DNA of 64,000 nucleotides from Isoetes taiwanensis (Eukaryota > Streptophyta > Lycopodiopsida > Isoetales > Isoetaceae): contig JAJEKV010000012.1 in the NCBI GenBank assembly GCA_021234155.1, positions 6,699,789-6,763,788 of the forward strand, written 5' to 3'. The notes under the pieces are model-generated. The model saw nothing but the letters and a program-made list of their open reading frames with translations, did no database searches and was not told the origin of the DNA. Shown here piece after piece: positions 12,831 to 24,700 of the stretch; positions within the stretch are counted from its first letter, which is position 1, and each line of letters begins with the position of its first letter. A program made the translations under genes and the position numbers.

Positions 12831-14516
12831 GAGGCCCTTCATAGCAGACTTGAAGAGGCCAAGAATACTAACATGATCCAAGGGCTTTCGCTCCCTGGCA
12901 ACAATATAATGGATCAAATTCTGAACGGGCATTTCGCAGATGATACATTCCTCATGGTCTCTATGGATGCAAATTCGATCATCAACACTCAAATAATTCT
13001 GGATCAATTCGGAGTAGCCTCTGGATGTAAGATCAATCGAACCAAATCAAGAGTGATGGCAAGAAATCAGGTAAAAGGAGTGCAAACAGCTGCTCTCCTT
13101 GACTGTAAGTATGACCCTCCTACTTTTAGATCTAAGATCCTTGGGATCCCTTTTGCCATTAAGAGCAGCCCCTCAGACATCTGGGATGGGATCATTGAGA
13201 AGGTTCAAAAAAAAGTTGATAGTCTCAATTCTAAATATTTGTCTAAAAATGGAAGGGCTATCATAGCTAATTTTGTCATTTATTCTTCTCACGTCTATCA
13301 ATCTTCTGTTATTCTTGCTCCTAAGAAAGTTTCTTCCAAGCTTCAGGGTATTATCGGGAGGTTTATTTCTTCTGGCCAAAACAAAAGGTGCTGGACCCCT
13401 GTGTCCATGGAAGAGTGCTGCAAAAAAAAGATGGATGGTGGATAAGGTGTCATCAATATCGAGAAGCAGGGGATTGCCCTCACAGCTAAATATTTTTATA
13501 AGGCTGCTTATGGGCTTATCAAGCATCCTATTTCTATTATCATCCAGCATTATATAAACAAGTGCCACCCCTTCGGGTGGAGGCAAATCAAAATGCACGC
13601 AAATCCCCATGCTATTTATTTTCCTTTTACCATCCCCAATTCTACTCCTGGCATTCTGAAGAAATGGATCAAGGCCTGGAATCAAGTTAGAAGTATGTAT
13701 ACCTGGAAGGAGGGCCTGTCAATGGACCAGACTATTTTTTGGAATCTGGCTATGATTACTAATAATAATAGTTTGTGCTTAGCCTGTCATTTTCCAGATC
13801 AAGTCAGAAAATGGAGCTCTAAAGGCATTGTTTACGTGCACAATATGTTTAACGATCAGGGGCTGATTCCCTTCGACAACTCTCTGTTAGCAGATGAAGG
13901 AGAAGATTGCAAGTTCCTGTATAACAATATTTGCACCACTTTGACCTATGGTATTTGGTCCACTGATGGTATTAACTGGAATCATAACGGTTTGTTGACA
14001 TTTACAGTTAGGAAAGCCTACAAGTATCTGATGAGAAATCAGGAAATCACTATTCACAAAAAGTGGCAGACCGACCCGGACAGATGCATTAGGAACCTCA
14101 CTTTTATGTGGTCCAGCCCCATTTATCCTAAGATCAAGTCCTTCATGTGGCAACTCTGACACAGGGCCCTGGCCACAAACAAGAAGAGGCACAGACTCCA
14201 CATGGCTGACTATGATATTTGCATCAGATGTATGGTAAACAGGGAGGACGAGGACCATCTGTTTAGAACCTGTATTTGGGCTGAGTGGGTTCTGGAGTTA
14301 GCCTCTGCCTACTTTGGATATGATCTTGTCTCTCTTAGCTCCCTGGACTTCTTCCTTCCAGCTAACCCAACTGATTGGAGGATCTACATCCTCCTATGGA
14401 GAATATGGAAGGGAAGAAATGAATTTATATTTAATTTTGATATTATCCATCCGGAGGGCGTAATTAGACAGATCAAATATGATATAGACTGGATTCTTGG
14501 AGGATTATCAAACTAA
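12831..14516 (+). pseudogene. LINE ORF2: reverse transcriptase C-half and zf-RVT domain
   Basis: ORF2p would copy LINE RNA at a nicked target. One frame runs through the whole stretch. It contains the catalytic FADDT box (GHFADDTFLMVS), the GCKINRTKS palm/thumb motif, LGIPF, and a C-terminal zinc-binding RVT region (FMWSSPIYPKIKSFMW, later CIRCMVNREDEDHLFRTC). In-frame stops lie at 13443-13445 (TAA, probably from TTA Leu) and 14157-14159 (TGA in the zf-RVT entry). The N-terminal endonuclease and RT fingers are absent because of 5' truncation. The frame ends at 14516; no RNase H follows. Confidence 0.9.
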
Positions 14517-14971
14517 TGGATCTCTTATATGCAGGAATAATGTTTATGCTGATGAAAAGAATCAAATGGAAGAAAATCAATCTGGAAGCGAATAAGGAAT
14601 GGACTAGGGTATTCGGCTCACCCAATACACTCGGGCATGAAGAACCCTGCATGTGCAACTGCTGCTGTGATCAGAACACTGATATCAGGAGAGCTTTGAT
14701 ATGCAAAGCAAAAGATGCTAAGGGGAGATATAATATGGCGAAAGCAGGGTCCTGTATATGCATATTTTGCACTCTGAGCATATCAGTCAAAGGAAAAGGA
14801 AGGAAAATTACTAACTTCAACCTCAGATCCTGCTACTAAAAGAGGATTCTTATCCGATGGATCAAAGATAATACAGTCAAAACTATTTATAGATATATCT
14901 CTATCTAATTCCGTTAAAATTTTTTACTTACTTAAATATATACAACGCCTTCAATAAAAAAAAAAAAAAAA
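12831..14971 (+). mobile_element. 5'-truncated LINE with poly(A) and target-site duplication
   Basis: The element starts at 12831 inside a reverse-transcriptase frame and ends in a poly(A) tract preceded by AATAAA (14953-14971). AAAAGTGTTG flanks it on both sides (12821-12830 and 14968-14977; the As overlap the tail). The copia gag frame is continuous if the insert is ignored. 5' truncation plus an A-tail is the signature of target-primed reverse transcription. Confidence 0.9.
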
Positions 14972-15043
14972 GTGTTGCTGGAAAATGAGAACCTCTACGA
15001 ACTAGTAAATGACGGTACTATTGATTCTAATGCATCTGCTTAA

Positions 15044-18000
15044 TGGCGAGTACAAGTAATAATGCCACTAATGTTGGTTCAATGTAGTTGGTGAAACAGA
15101 TTCCACTACAACCAGTGGTAGTAGTGGAACTTTAAGTGCCGGTGTAGATGCCGCCAACGCCATCGTGACTACTAAAATTGGATTGTCTACACTCTTATAG
15201 GTTAGAGGCAAAGCTCCAAAAGAAATTGGAAGTATATGTTGAAATTTTTGAGAAAAAGACATCCTCTTAGATGGCATCTGGGCAAAGTTCTTGAAGTTTT
15301 GAGTGCCTTATCAGTTGAATATTATTATGTTGAAGTATGATATTTTGAGTATGATTATGTGATTCTCACATGTGTTATCTCAATTTCTATAATCTCGAAT
15401 GAAATTAATGGATTGGTGCAAGAATTTATGATGGTATGAACTATGTTAGTGATGTATGATGCCATTAGAGTGAGGCTTAACCTATCTCATATACTTTGAG
15501 ATTTGCTTAAGTTCTTTGGTCTCGAGTTTGTCTTTGGCTGCGTTGATGGAGCTAACATGTTTTGGGGGGCATTGCGAGAAAGCAACACTTTTCTAGCATG
15601 ATATTTCATATATTTAGATCAAGATGTATGTGGTATCAAGTTATGATGCAATCTGTATCTATGGAAGATTACTTGAATTGCAAGCAGAGAATACATAAAC
15701 ATCAAGGATATGAAATGCTTCTTCTTTCTTGTTTTGATTGTCCGATAGAATAAGAATGGAAGCAATAATAGTAAAACAAACTCCCTTGTGCTTATTTGAG
15801 TAAAGGTAGCCAGCAATAGCTAGCCTCCAATTATCTCTATTACTTCACATGCCTACATTATATCCACAAAAAAGCCAAGACGATAAAAGAGAATAATGAT
15901 TATGTTTTGATCTTCTGTTAAATCTGTTGACATTATATGCTCTGCTAAGGTGCTACCTGCATATGAAACCAACCTGGATATGTTATCAATTTGCTTTAGA
16001 TACTCTGCTTAAATCAATCAAACATTGGTTCTGCCCTAATCGGCCGGCCCAAACCATTTATAAAATTCTATGACTGCATGCCAATCACTATGTTTCATAT
16101 TTTTATTCATTACTTTAGTAATGGCTTAGATCCTTTGCTATGGATATCAAACATATTCAAAGGATTTCTTGTGTTGAAGGTTTTTTCACTCAAATTCTTT
16201 AAATGAAAGAACTTAGAATTTGTATGAAGTTTTTTGTATTGAAGTTTCTTTCTCGTAAATTTTTGTAATTAAATGACACATCAAACCCTCTAAACCAACA
16301 TGAAAAAAACCCTCCAATTAAAGTTCCTCGTTCAATAATATTTGCATATAAATATACGATCTTAAAAATTTGAGGCTAGTTTTTGCCGCTTTTTTGAATT
16401 AACATCTCAAGGTGGACATTCTTTTCTTTTTTTCTCTAGAGAGGGACAATTGCTTTGAATCTTAGAATAAGGAAAAAAATGATGGAACATAGCAATTTTT
16501 ATAAAGTGTGATGATGGTGGGTGTATTTTGACTAAGAAAAGGGAGTTTGCCAAATTTAGTCTTTACAAATGGCAATGTTCTAGGAGTTCAGAGAGAATAG
16601 GATGTGAACAATTCTTTATGGATAGAATTAGAACTAGAATAGCCTTGGAGTAGAGTAAATCATGCCTCTTGTACTAGAACATCATATCAAAAGTTGAATC
16701 ATGCAAAGTACCATAGAATTCGAGGAGTCTTCAATCTTTGACTTTGGGATCTTCAAAAGTGGTCTTTGTTTCTTCAAATATTGACTTTGAGTCTTCAAAT
16801 GTTGATTAGAAGTCGTAATGGCCAATTTGCTTTGAAGAAATGCCTAGATGATGTCAATCGAATGTCCTCCTTTGGCTCTTTATGCAAATGCATCTTCTAG
16901 AGATAACTAAATGAGAGATGTCTTCAAAATTCTTGTTCTATAAGACTTCACAAAAGCATAAGAAGTCAAGTGTTAGCCTAGTGTGAAAGCTCTTCTATAT
17001 TGCCAATTTATAGTAGCACTCCTCCTTTTGACACTGCCATGACCCATCCAAAGCTGGGGAGCAAGGTCTTGTAGATCCGAAGGAAGAATAGAAGCTACCT
17101 TTTTGCCAAATGACACGGTCCCAATGGAAGAAAAAACTTCAATATAAACTCATTCCAAGTCAACAACCATCTCTTGTTATACCATGCAGACACTGTCAGC
17201 ATATTAGTTGCTCATCATTGACGATGTATCAATGGATGAACAAAAGATACAAAGATATATGTGACTATCACTCAAAGGGAACCGCCAACAATTAGCTGTA
17301 GGATTGGTGCAAGCCATCGGATGAAAATGAAACAAAGTGCGCACAGTCTCTCAAGCAGCTAACAAAACCTTGGGGAAAGGTGACACATTAGGATATGCAG
17401 AAAGTGGATAGAATAGCACCTATAGAACGTAGAGAATACCTCAATGCTTTTTTCTATTTTCAGGTATTATGGGCCTTATGACTTCCAGATGGACGTTGGA
17501 CCTCGTCTTCGTCTTGCCTACATGAGTATCACTTGACAAGAGATGCCATAGGATAAGAACCAAGCCAATAGTGCAAGCCTTTTGCTGTTTAATGGCTTGG
17601 AATGCAACGCGTTTGAATAAAACATAGATAAATCTGTAGTGATGGAAAATAGCAAAATATCATTTCCTTTACCATAAAGCTGAAAGTGGCAGCACATTAA
17701 ATGAAGGAGATAGATCTGATTGTGCATGAAAAAAAAAACAAATGAAGTTGCATGGAATTAAAGAAAAGGAAAACTACCAGGAAGTAGCAGCTCAAAAGAT
17801 GGAATATGGGGTCGATTAGTTTTTCTTGTTCTAAATTTGCACAAAGGCATGATTAGTATTAAAAAATGTAGTCAAAAGAACATGGCTAGTGGCATTTTCT
17901 AAACATCAATCCATCGCTCTCTAAAATGTCGGATGAGCATTCTCAAACCAAAAGTCATCTTTTTATTGCAAAAGTTTCCTAAGAATGAATGAAAGAGATC

Positions 18001-18423
18001 TTAGGCAACTTTTTAATTGGAACTTTGATTGGAACCTAAGAATGCATGAGAATCTATCAAAAAATGTATATCTCTTGGCCAACACTCAACGATCACTACC
18101 ACAAAGGATTAAAAAACACAACAATGGGGTGCAATCCAAGCAAAATATACACTGATATCAGTAAGAATTTCCTTAAATCTAGTATCATTGCACATGTCTC
18201 CTACATATAACATTCTAGAAACGTCGTTTTTGAAATGGTTAGATAAGGTGGCTAGATACAAGGCAAAATGCTTATCTTCTAAAAAAAAGCATAGGTGTAG
18301 GTATAATACCATGAATATGATTCCTTGTGCATGTAAATCCAAGAATGACAAACTTCATGGCCTCTTCAAGTTTCTCCATTCTTTCTCTAACAACTACATA
18401 AACATTGTAGCAACACATTGATG
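15044..18423. other. AT-rich spacer
   Basis: No recognisable gene or element. Several short open frames (for example 15562-15753, 17110-17295, 18188-18421) have no family resemblance. Confidence 0.5.
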
Positions 18424-18530
18424 AGTCATGTTGTAAAACCTACAATTACCTAATAGATATGGCGTATGGACCAACAAGTCATGTTTTAAAACCTACAATC
18501 ACCTCATAGGTTATGGGATATGGATCAACA
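18424..18530. repeat. Tandem duplication of about 54 bp
   Basis: Two copies (about 18424-18475 and 18476-18530) share AAGTCATGTTNTAAAACCTACAA and end in GG(A)CCAAC/GGATCAACAAC. They lie about 200 bp downstream of the NET gene stop, in its probable 3' flank. Confidence 0.75.
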
Positions 18531-18730
18531 ACATAAAACTTGAGGTAAAGAATGAGCTACTATTTTCTAGGAAAAATAACGACTTCATCAGTAGAGAACG
18601 TTAAATACAAGAATGAAGCTAAAATATACATGTCAAATTTCTCAAGAGTACTCATCCATACAAGACGGTATTCCATCTAAAATCTCAACTAGTGGTTACA
18701 CTTTCTCACCTCCAAAACAATCATTGCACT

Positions 18731-21700
18731 TCAGGATATTTTTCGCTGAGATGGTTTGTACCAAGGAGCTAAACAAGATCTCCAAGTTGAATGTGAATTC
18801 CTATATCTTATTCGTAGCCGTACTTTGAAAGATCTCAGCGACTTTTCTAGTTTTTCGTTTTTCGCCTTAAGATATTTCAAGGAAAAACAAAGTTGCCTAA
18901 TGGTTTCTCGCTCCTCTTCTGCCACAAAATATTGCATTTGCTTCTTGTTGTCTTCCTGTAGAATTACTATGGGTTCCCGGTTCTTTTCTGCCACATTGTC
19001 TTCCTGTGGAATTACTACCTTCTCATGTAAACTAGCAAGTTCTAAGCTTAGATTTTCTGATGCAAGTTCTGAACTTCGATCTTCTGATCTCTGCTGGTGT
19101 TCTTCAATTTCCACTCCAGTTTTCAACTGCAGATATTGTATCTGATCCTGTAGCCGACATAAGTTATCATTTTTAGCTGTCAAAGCCAAGTTACGGTCTG
19201 CTATCTCGACTTTCAGGTTTGTAGTTCTGTGCACAACACGTTTAACTTCAGCTTTCATGAACGTCAAGGCTAGCATAAGGTGTCTTCCCTGCTGCGCACT
19301 GGCCTCAACTTCTGCTACAAGTTTCCTATTTTCCTCTTGCATGACAAGTATCCTTCTCTCCAAATTTTCAACTTGTTTAGTTACAACTAGCAGCTTAGCT
19401 TTAAGGCGCATGTCTTCATTTTGCAACTTTTGAAGTTTTGCTCTTAGTGCATCTGCATCCGCATCATGTTCGTTTTCTGGTAGCTTGCAATTTGCTTTGC
19501 CTTCCTGATATTGTAGCAAGTCCTTTTCCAGCTTTTCTAACAATGAATCCCTTCCCAATAGCTCGCTTTCAAGTACTTTGCTTTCCCCTTGTAATTGGAG
19601 AAGCTCCCCTTCTAGCTCCATCATCAATTTACTGCCTGATTTGTACTGATGAAGATGGTATTGTAGATCTTCAGCCAATGCCCTTTCTTTTTCATACACA
19701 TGAGAAATGGTCTCTAGCAACTTTTGAATATCATCATCCTGTTGTTGTACTCTTGTTTGGAGCATTTTCTCAAGATGCATATTCTCATTTTGCAGGTCAT
19801 TTACATTGGCCTCTAATTGACAAGTTTTACTTGTTTTAACAGATAGTTCATGCCTTAGGGTTTCATTTTCAAGTCCCACATTCGTAATCTGATCTTGGAG
19901 TTTAGCCATTTCCTTTGTATGACTAAAAATCTCCTCCTGCATATTTTTTTTCTCCTGATCAAGGTTTGCCAACTTAACTTCCAATTTATTTTGTTGCTCC
20001 TTGGAGTGCTCACAGTCATCTAAAATCTTAGACTTCTCTTCCTTCAAGGTTGTTGTGATGGATACTAGCTCAGCAATAGTAGTTTCCAAGTTTTTGGAAC
20101 GCTCCTTTTCTTCCTCGACAGTCTTGCGTAACAACTCACTTATTGCCTGCATGGTGTGAAGTTCTTCCTCTGCCTTTGTTGCATGATGAAGGTGATTATT
20201 AAGTTGAATATGAAGGTCCTCCTTTTCTATTTGCAGTGTATACAACTCTGCTTCATGCTGCTTTACTCTGTCCAAGATGTCATCAATCACTCTAGTATTT
20301 TCTACTTCTAAAGTATTGATATTTTCTTGTAACTGTTTTAATCTATCTTCTACAACCTTCATCTCATCAAGTTTCTCATAGTATCTATCCTTGGATTGTT
20401 TTTTCTCCTCTTGAAGAATAGCCATTCTTTCTTGTAAAATTTGAATCTTTTCTTCCTGTCTGTCAATTTCCGTGGACTGCAGGTTCAATGCTTTCTCAAG
20501 ATCTAATTTCACATCATATAGTTTGTGCAACTCTTCGTTAAGGATGATACTCGACGTGACCTCATCTTTCAGAAGCCCTTTTTCAGTTCTTAGGCCTGAA
20601 ATGTTAGTCTCAATTTCCTTGATAAGTATTCTTCCCTGTAATATTTCTCTTTGCAAAGTTTTGCAGTATTCTTGAAGATCTAAAATATCCTCTTGCATCT
20701 GCTTTATATTTTCCAGATCAGATTTGTATTGATGTTCAAGAATTTCAAATTTAGCTGCCAATGTTTTCTTTTCCTGATTCAAAATATGGATATGGCTCTC
20801 CTTTTCTTGAAGACTAGATTCCTGCTTTTCTGACCGCTTCCTTAGCAGCTGTACTTGACCATCCAATTCGACACTCTGGCTCTTCAAAAAGTCAAGATCC
20901 TCATTCAAAATTCTCTTTTCAGTTATCTGAATTAGTAATTTCTCACCCAGAAGCTTTTTTTCCATCACCAATTTAGACAACATATCTTGAATTTCTGTTA
21001 AATCTATTACTTCCTCTGCTTTCCCTTCCTTGATCCTACTGTCGTTACCCTCCAAGCTCTTTGACAAGCATTGAACATCATTGGAGTTTCTATCGCTTCT
21101 ATTTAGTGAGTTCCCTATTTCCCTACACCATAAAGCAAGTTGGTTCAACTTACGCTTCTCTGTTTCCATGGCATTAACTTGATGCTCAAATTTTGTAAGC
21201 TGCATAGATCTTTCCTCCACTTCAAGTTTCAGTTTCGAGTTATTTTCTTGCAAAATAACAAGTTCTATTTCCAACTGTTTGATTGTAGCAACTCCATGTT
21301 GATGCCTTTCGGACATTTCCCTTATCTTATTTTGTTGTTCGCGTAAATGATCTAAAACTTTATACATTACAAGTTCCAATTGGGCAACAGGTTCAAGTCC
21401 AGTTTTCACTTCTGAACTAATATCATAATCATTTCCTAGAGAGAACATTTGTTTCTGTATATCATCAATCAGCTTAATATTCAAGTCAACATGCCTTTTA
21501 ATGTTAAAATCTTTCTTCTCTAGTAACTCTTGCAGAGAAATGGTTTCATGATGTAATTTCTTCGAACTCTCAATTTGAAAAATAAGTTCTTGAGTAAGGG
21601 TTGTTTTCTCTGTATGCAAGGCAGAAACATTATTCTCAAGCTTTTGAATGCTCTCTAATCCGGCGGATACTTCGCATTTTAATTTCTGATTTATCTCTTC

Positions 21701-24700
21701 AAGTTCATCATGTTGCTGCTGTAAGTCTCTCGCTTGTTGTTGGAGGATGTCCTGCTCTTTTTGTAATTTATAAATGTTCTCGTGCGCTTCTTGAATATGT
21801 TCTTGCAGCTTGTTACCCACTATATCCTTGTTCTCTATCACACAATTGAGTTTTTGGTTTTCCTCTTGCAAATGTAATATGTTCCCTTCAATCACGTAAA
21901 TTTGTGTAAGATGCGCTGAAATATTATCCTTCAGGTTATAGTTCTCTTGCTCCACTACACGCATAGCTTCAGTCTTTGTCTCAATTATGCCAAGTAGGTT
22001 ATTGTTTTCATTTTGAAGTTTTAACAATTGGGCGAGCAATTCATCAATTCTAGTCTGCATAATTTCCGCTGCCTTCTTATCTGTATCAATTTGTTCTTGT
22101 AAGCCAGGCATTAATAAATGTAGTCTTTTGTTCTCTTCTTCAATCTCCTCAATATGGGCATCCCTGTTTTGTAGTGTTTTCTGGAAGCTCTTGTTTTCAT
22201 GCCTCAGAGCATCACCAACTTTTTCTAAGTTTAACTTTTCTGTTTCCAAGCGAGACACTTGATTCTGCAAATCAATTATAAAGTTATCCTTTTGAGACAT
22301 TTGGATTAATAGTGTATTGTGATCATCCTTATCCAACTGAACCTTTTGTATGACCCTGTCAACAACAGTGTTCAGTCTGTCTATCCCCAATCCATTCGAT
22401 GCCTCAATAGTTCTCTCCTCAATAGTTCTCTCATATGCCTCATGAGAGTCCATTGATGAACTTTGCAATCTATGAACTATTTCTTCAAACTTTTGGAGAA
22501 TGTCATGTAATTGAGCTTTCAAATCATAATTTTCTGAATTTAGTTTTTTTTGTTCTTCTTGCATCTTTTCCTCTTCAATGACATGCAAATTAATCTCATC
22601 TTCCAGTTTCTTTATCAAAATAAACCCTGATGATACTTCTGACTGAAGCACGTGCTTTTCCTCCATTAATAAACCCAATTCATGCTGCAGTCGTTCAATT
22701 TGTTTCCCAAGACTAGACAACTCATGGATGCCACTCTCATTTACACTTAATAACTGTTTGTTCTTTTCTTCCAAGCTAAGAATTGAATTTTCCATGTCTA
22801 ATGCTTCTATCTCCAGCTTGCTTAACTTTATATTCCCAAGCTCAACTGTGCCATTTAAGTCCTTCTCCTTGTCTTGCAAAATTTTGTGCTCTTCCTTCAA
22901 CATTGACAACTCCCCATTCATGCTTTCATTGCTTTCTTGCAGTTGGAAGATTTGTATTTTCAAGTTGTCACTCCGTTGTTCCTGATTTTGTAACTCTGCC
23001 TTCATTTTAAAGATCTGGTCTTCCAACTTCTCTTTTTCTTTGACATGTAATTCACATTTATTTTGCAAGTCCAAATGCAGCAATTCCCAATGCTTGGACT
23101 CTACTTTGTGTGTTTGCATAATCCTTTCCTTGTCCTGGACTAATTGTTTGACATAAATGTCCATCATTTTCAAATCTTTATTCATAGATCCTCTTTCTGC
23201 TTCTAAACTTTCAATCTCCAAATCTTTTGCAGCCATTTTAGTTTTGAGGACATCATATTTCATCTGTAACGTTAAAAACTCCTCATGAGCATTTTTGACA
23301 AGTGTTTCCAGGGCATTCTTCTCATCAATAGTCATCTTATGCAAAATTTCTAAATTGTTGGAATACTCCTGTGACTGCTGCAAATTCTCTTGCAGCTCTT
23401 TGAAGCTGATTTCCAATTCTAACAACTTTTCAGTTTTTGTCTGTAACTCTTGCCACAAGTTCTTTCCATTTTCCTCCGCACACTGGATATCCTTATGTAG
23501 AACTGCTCTTTGATCATTAGACATTTGAAGATCAATTCTCAAAGACTTATTCTCTTCTTGAAGGGCTCTTATTTCTTGCAATTTCGATGAGATTGTTTCA
23601 TCAAGATTGTATTTCTCTGTTTTAACTTGTGAAATAGTGTCCTGTAGTTCCTGCGTCATAGACATATAAGAACTTTGTGTCAATTCCCACTTTCTAATAT
23701 CTTCTTCATGCATTTGGATAACTCTTTCCTTCTCATAGACAACTTGCTCCAATTCATCTTTCATCATATCCAAATGCAACTGTTTTGCAGACATCTTGAT
23801 TTTAAGCGCATCATATTCTACTTCCAATGAAGAAAGTTCATCCTTAGCGTTTTTCATGACTTCTTCAAGAGCCTTTTTCTCCTCAATAGTATGTTTATAG
23901 GAGTCGTCTAAGTTCCTGCAATACTCTTGTGACTTTTGCAACTTTTCCTGAAGCTCCTTACCTTTGATTTGCATCTCAAACAATTGGTCAGCCTTAGCTT
24001 GTAAATTTTGCTGGGAATTCTTCCCATCTTCCTCGAGACAATGGATCTCTTTCTGAAGCACAGCTATCTGCCCATTAGTTGAGTGAATATCATCTCTAAG
24101 TGACTTATTCTCGTCCTGCAAGTTATGTATCTGTTGCAAATTTGACAAGACTATTCCATCAAGATTGCGTTTCTCCATCTGCACTTGAGAGAATGCATCC
24201 TCTAATTCATGTATCCTGGATTGGTAAGAAATTTGTGTTGCTTCCTGCTTCTTTCTCTCTTCTTCATGCTTTTGCAGAATACTTTCTTTTTCTTGTTCCA
24301 CTTTGTCCAGATATTCTTGTAGGTTATTACATTCTTCTTTCATGCTCAAGATATGCAAGTCCTTCGTAGACATTTCAGCCTTGAGAGCATCGTGTACTGT
24401 CTGCAGAGCAGAAAGCTCTTCACGAGCATTTTTTATAACACCTTCGAGGATAGTTTTATCATCAATGCTTCGCTTATGGGAATTGTCCAAGTTGCTGCAA
24501 TACTCCTGCAACTTATGCAACTTAATCTCGAGTTCTTTAATGGTGATTTCCAATTCCAATAATTGTTGACTCTTGACTTGGAGCATTTCTGCCAATTTCA
24601 TTTTCTCTTCCTGCAAACAATGGATTTCCTTTTGTAGCATAGCCATTTGTTCATGGTGTGACTGAATATCACCTTGTAGAGACTTATTTTGAGTCTCTAG

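Larger units (their letters stand above)
12703..15043 (+). mobile_element. Ty1/copia element, 5' part, interrupted by a LINE
   Basis: An LTR end (TCTAACA, ending 12703) is followed two bases later by GGTATCAGAGC (12706-12716), the initiator-Met-tRNA primer binding site used by most plant copia elements. A gag-like start (MSNKFGTSLLSG) lies at 12735. The gag frame resumes after the LINE as LLENENLYELVNDG and stops at 15041-15043. The rest of the element was not found downstream. Confidence 0.7.
12735..15043 (+). pseudogene. Copia gag N-terminus split by a LINE
   Basis: The two parts (12735-12830 and 14978-15043) join in frame around the duplicated target. They give a Gag-like start: KFGTSLLSG-KF resembles the KF-x-LL-x-G opening of copia Gag, and LLENENLYELVNDG resembles its first helical block. 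The frame stops soon after, so the gag is also truncated by mutation. Confidence is limited by the short length. Confidence 0.55.
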
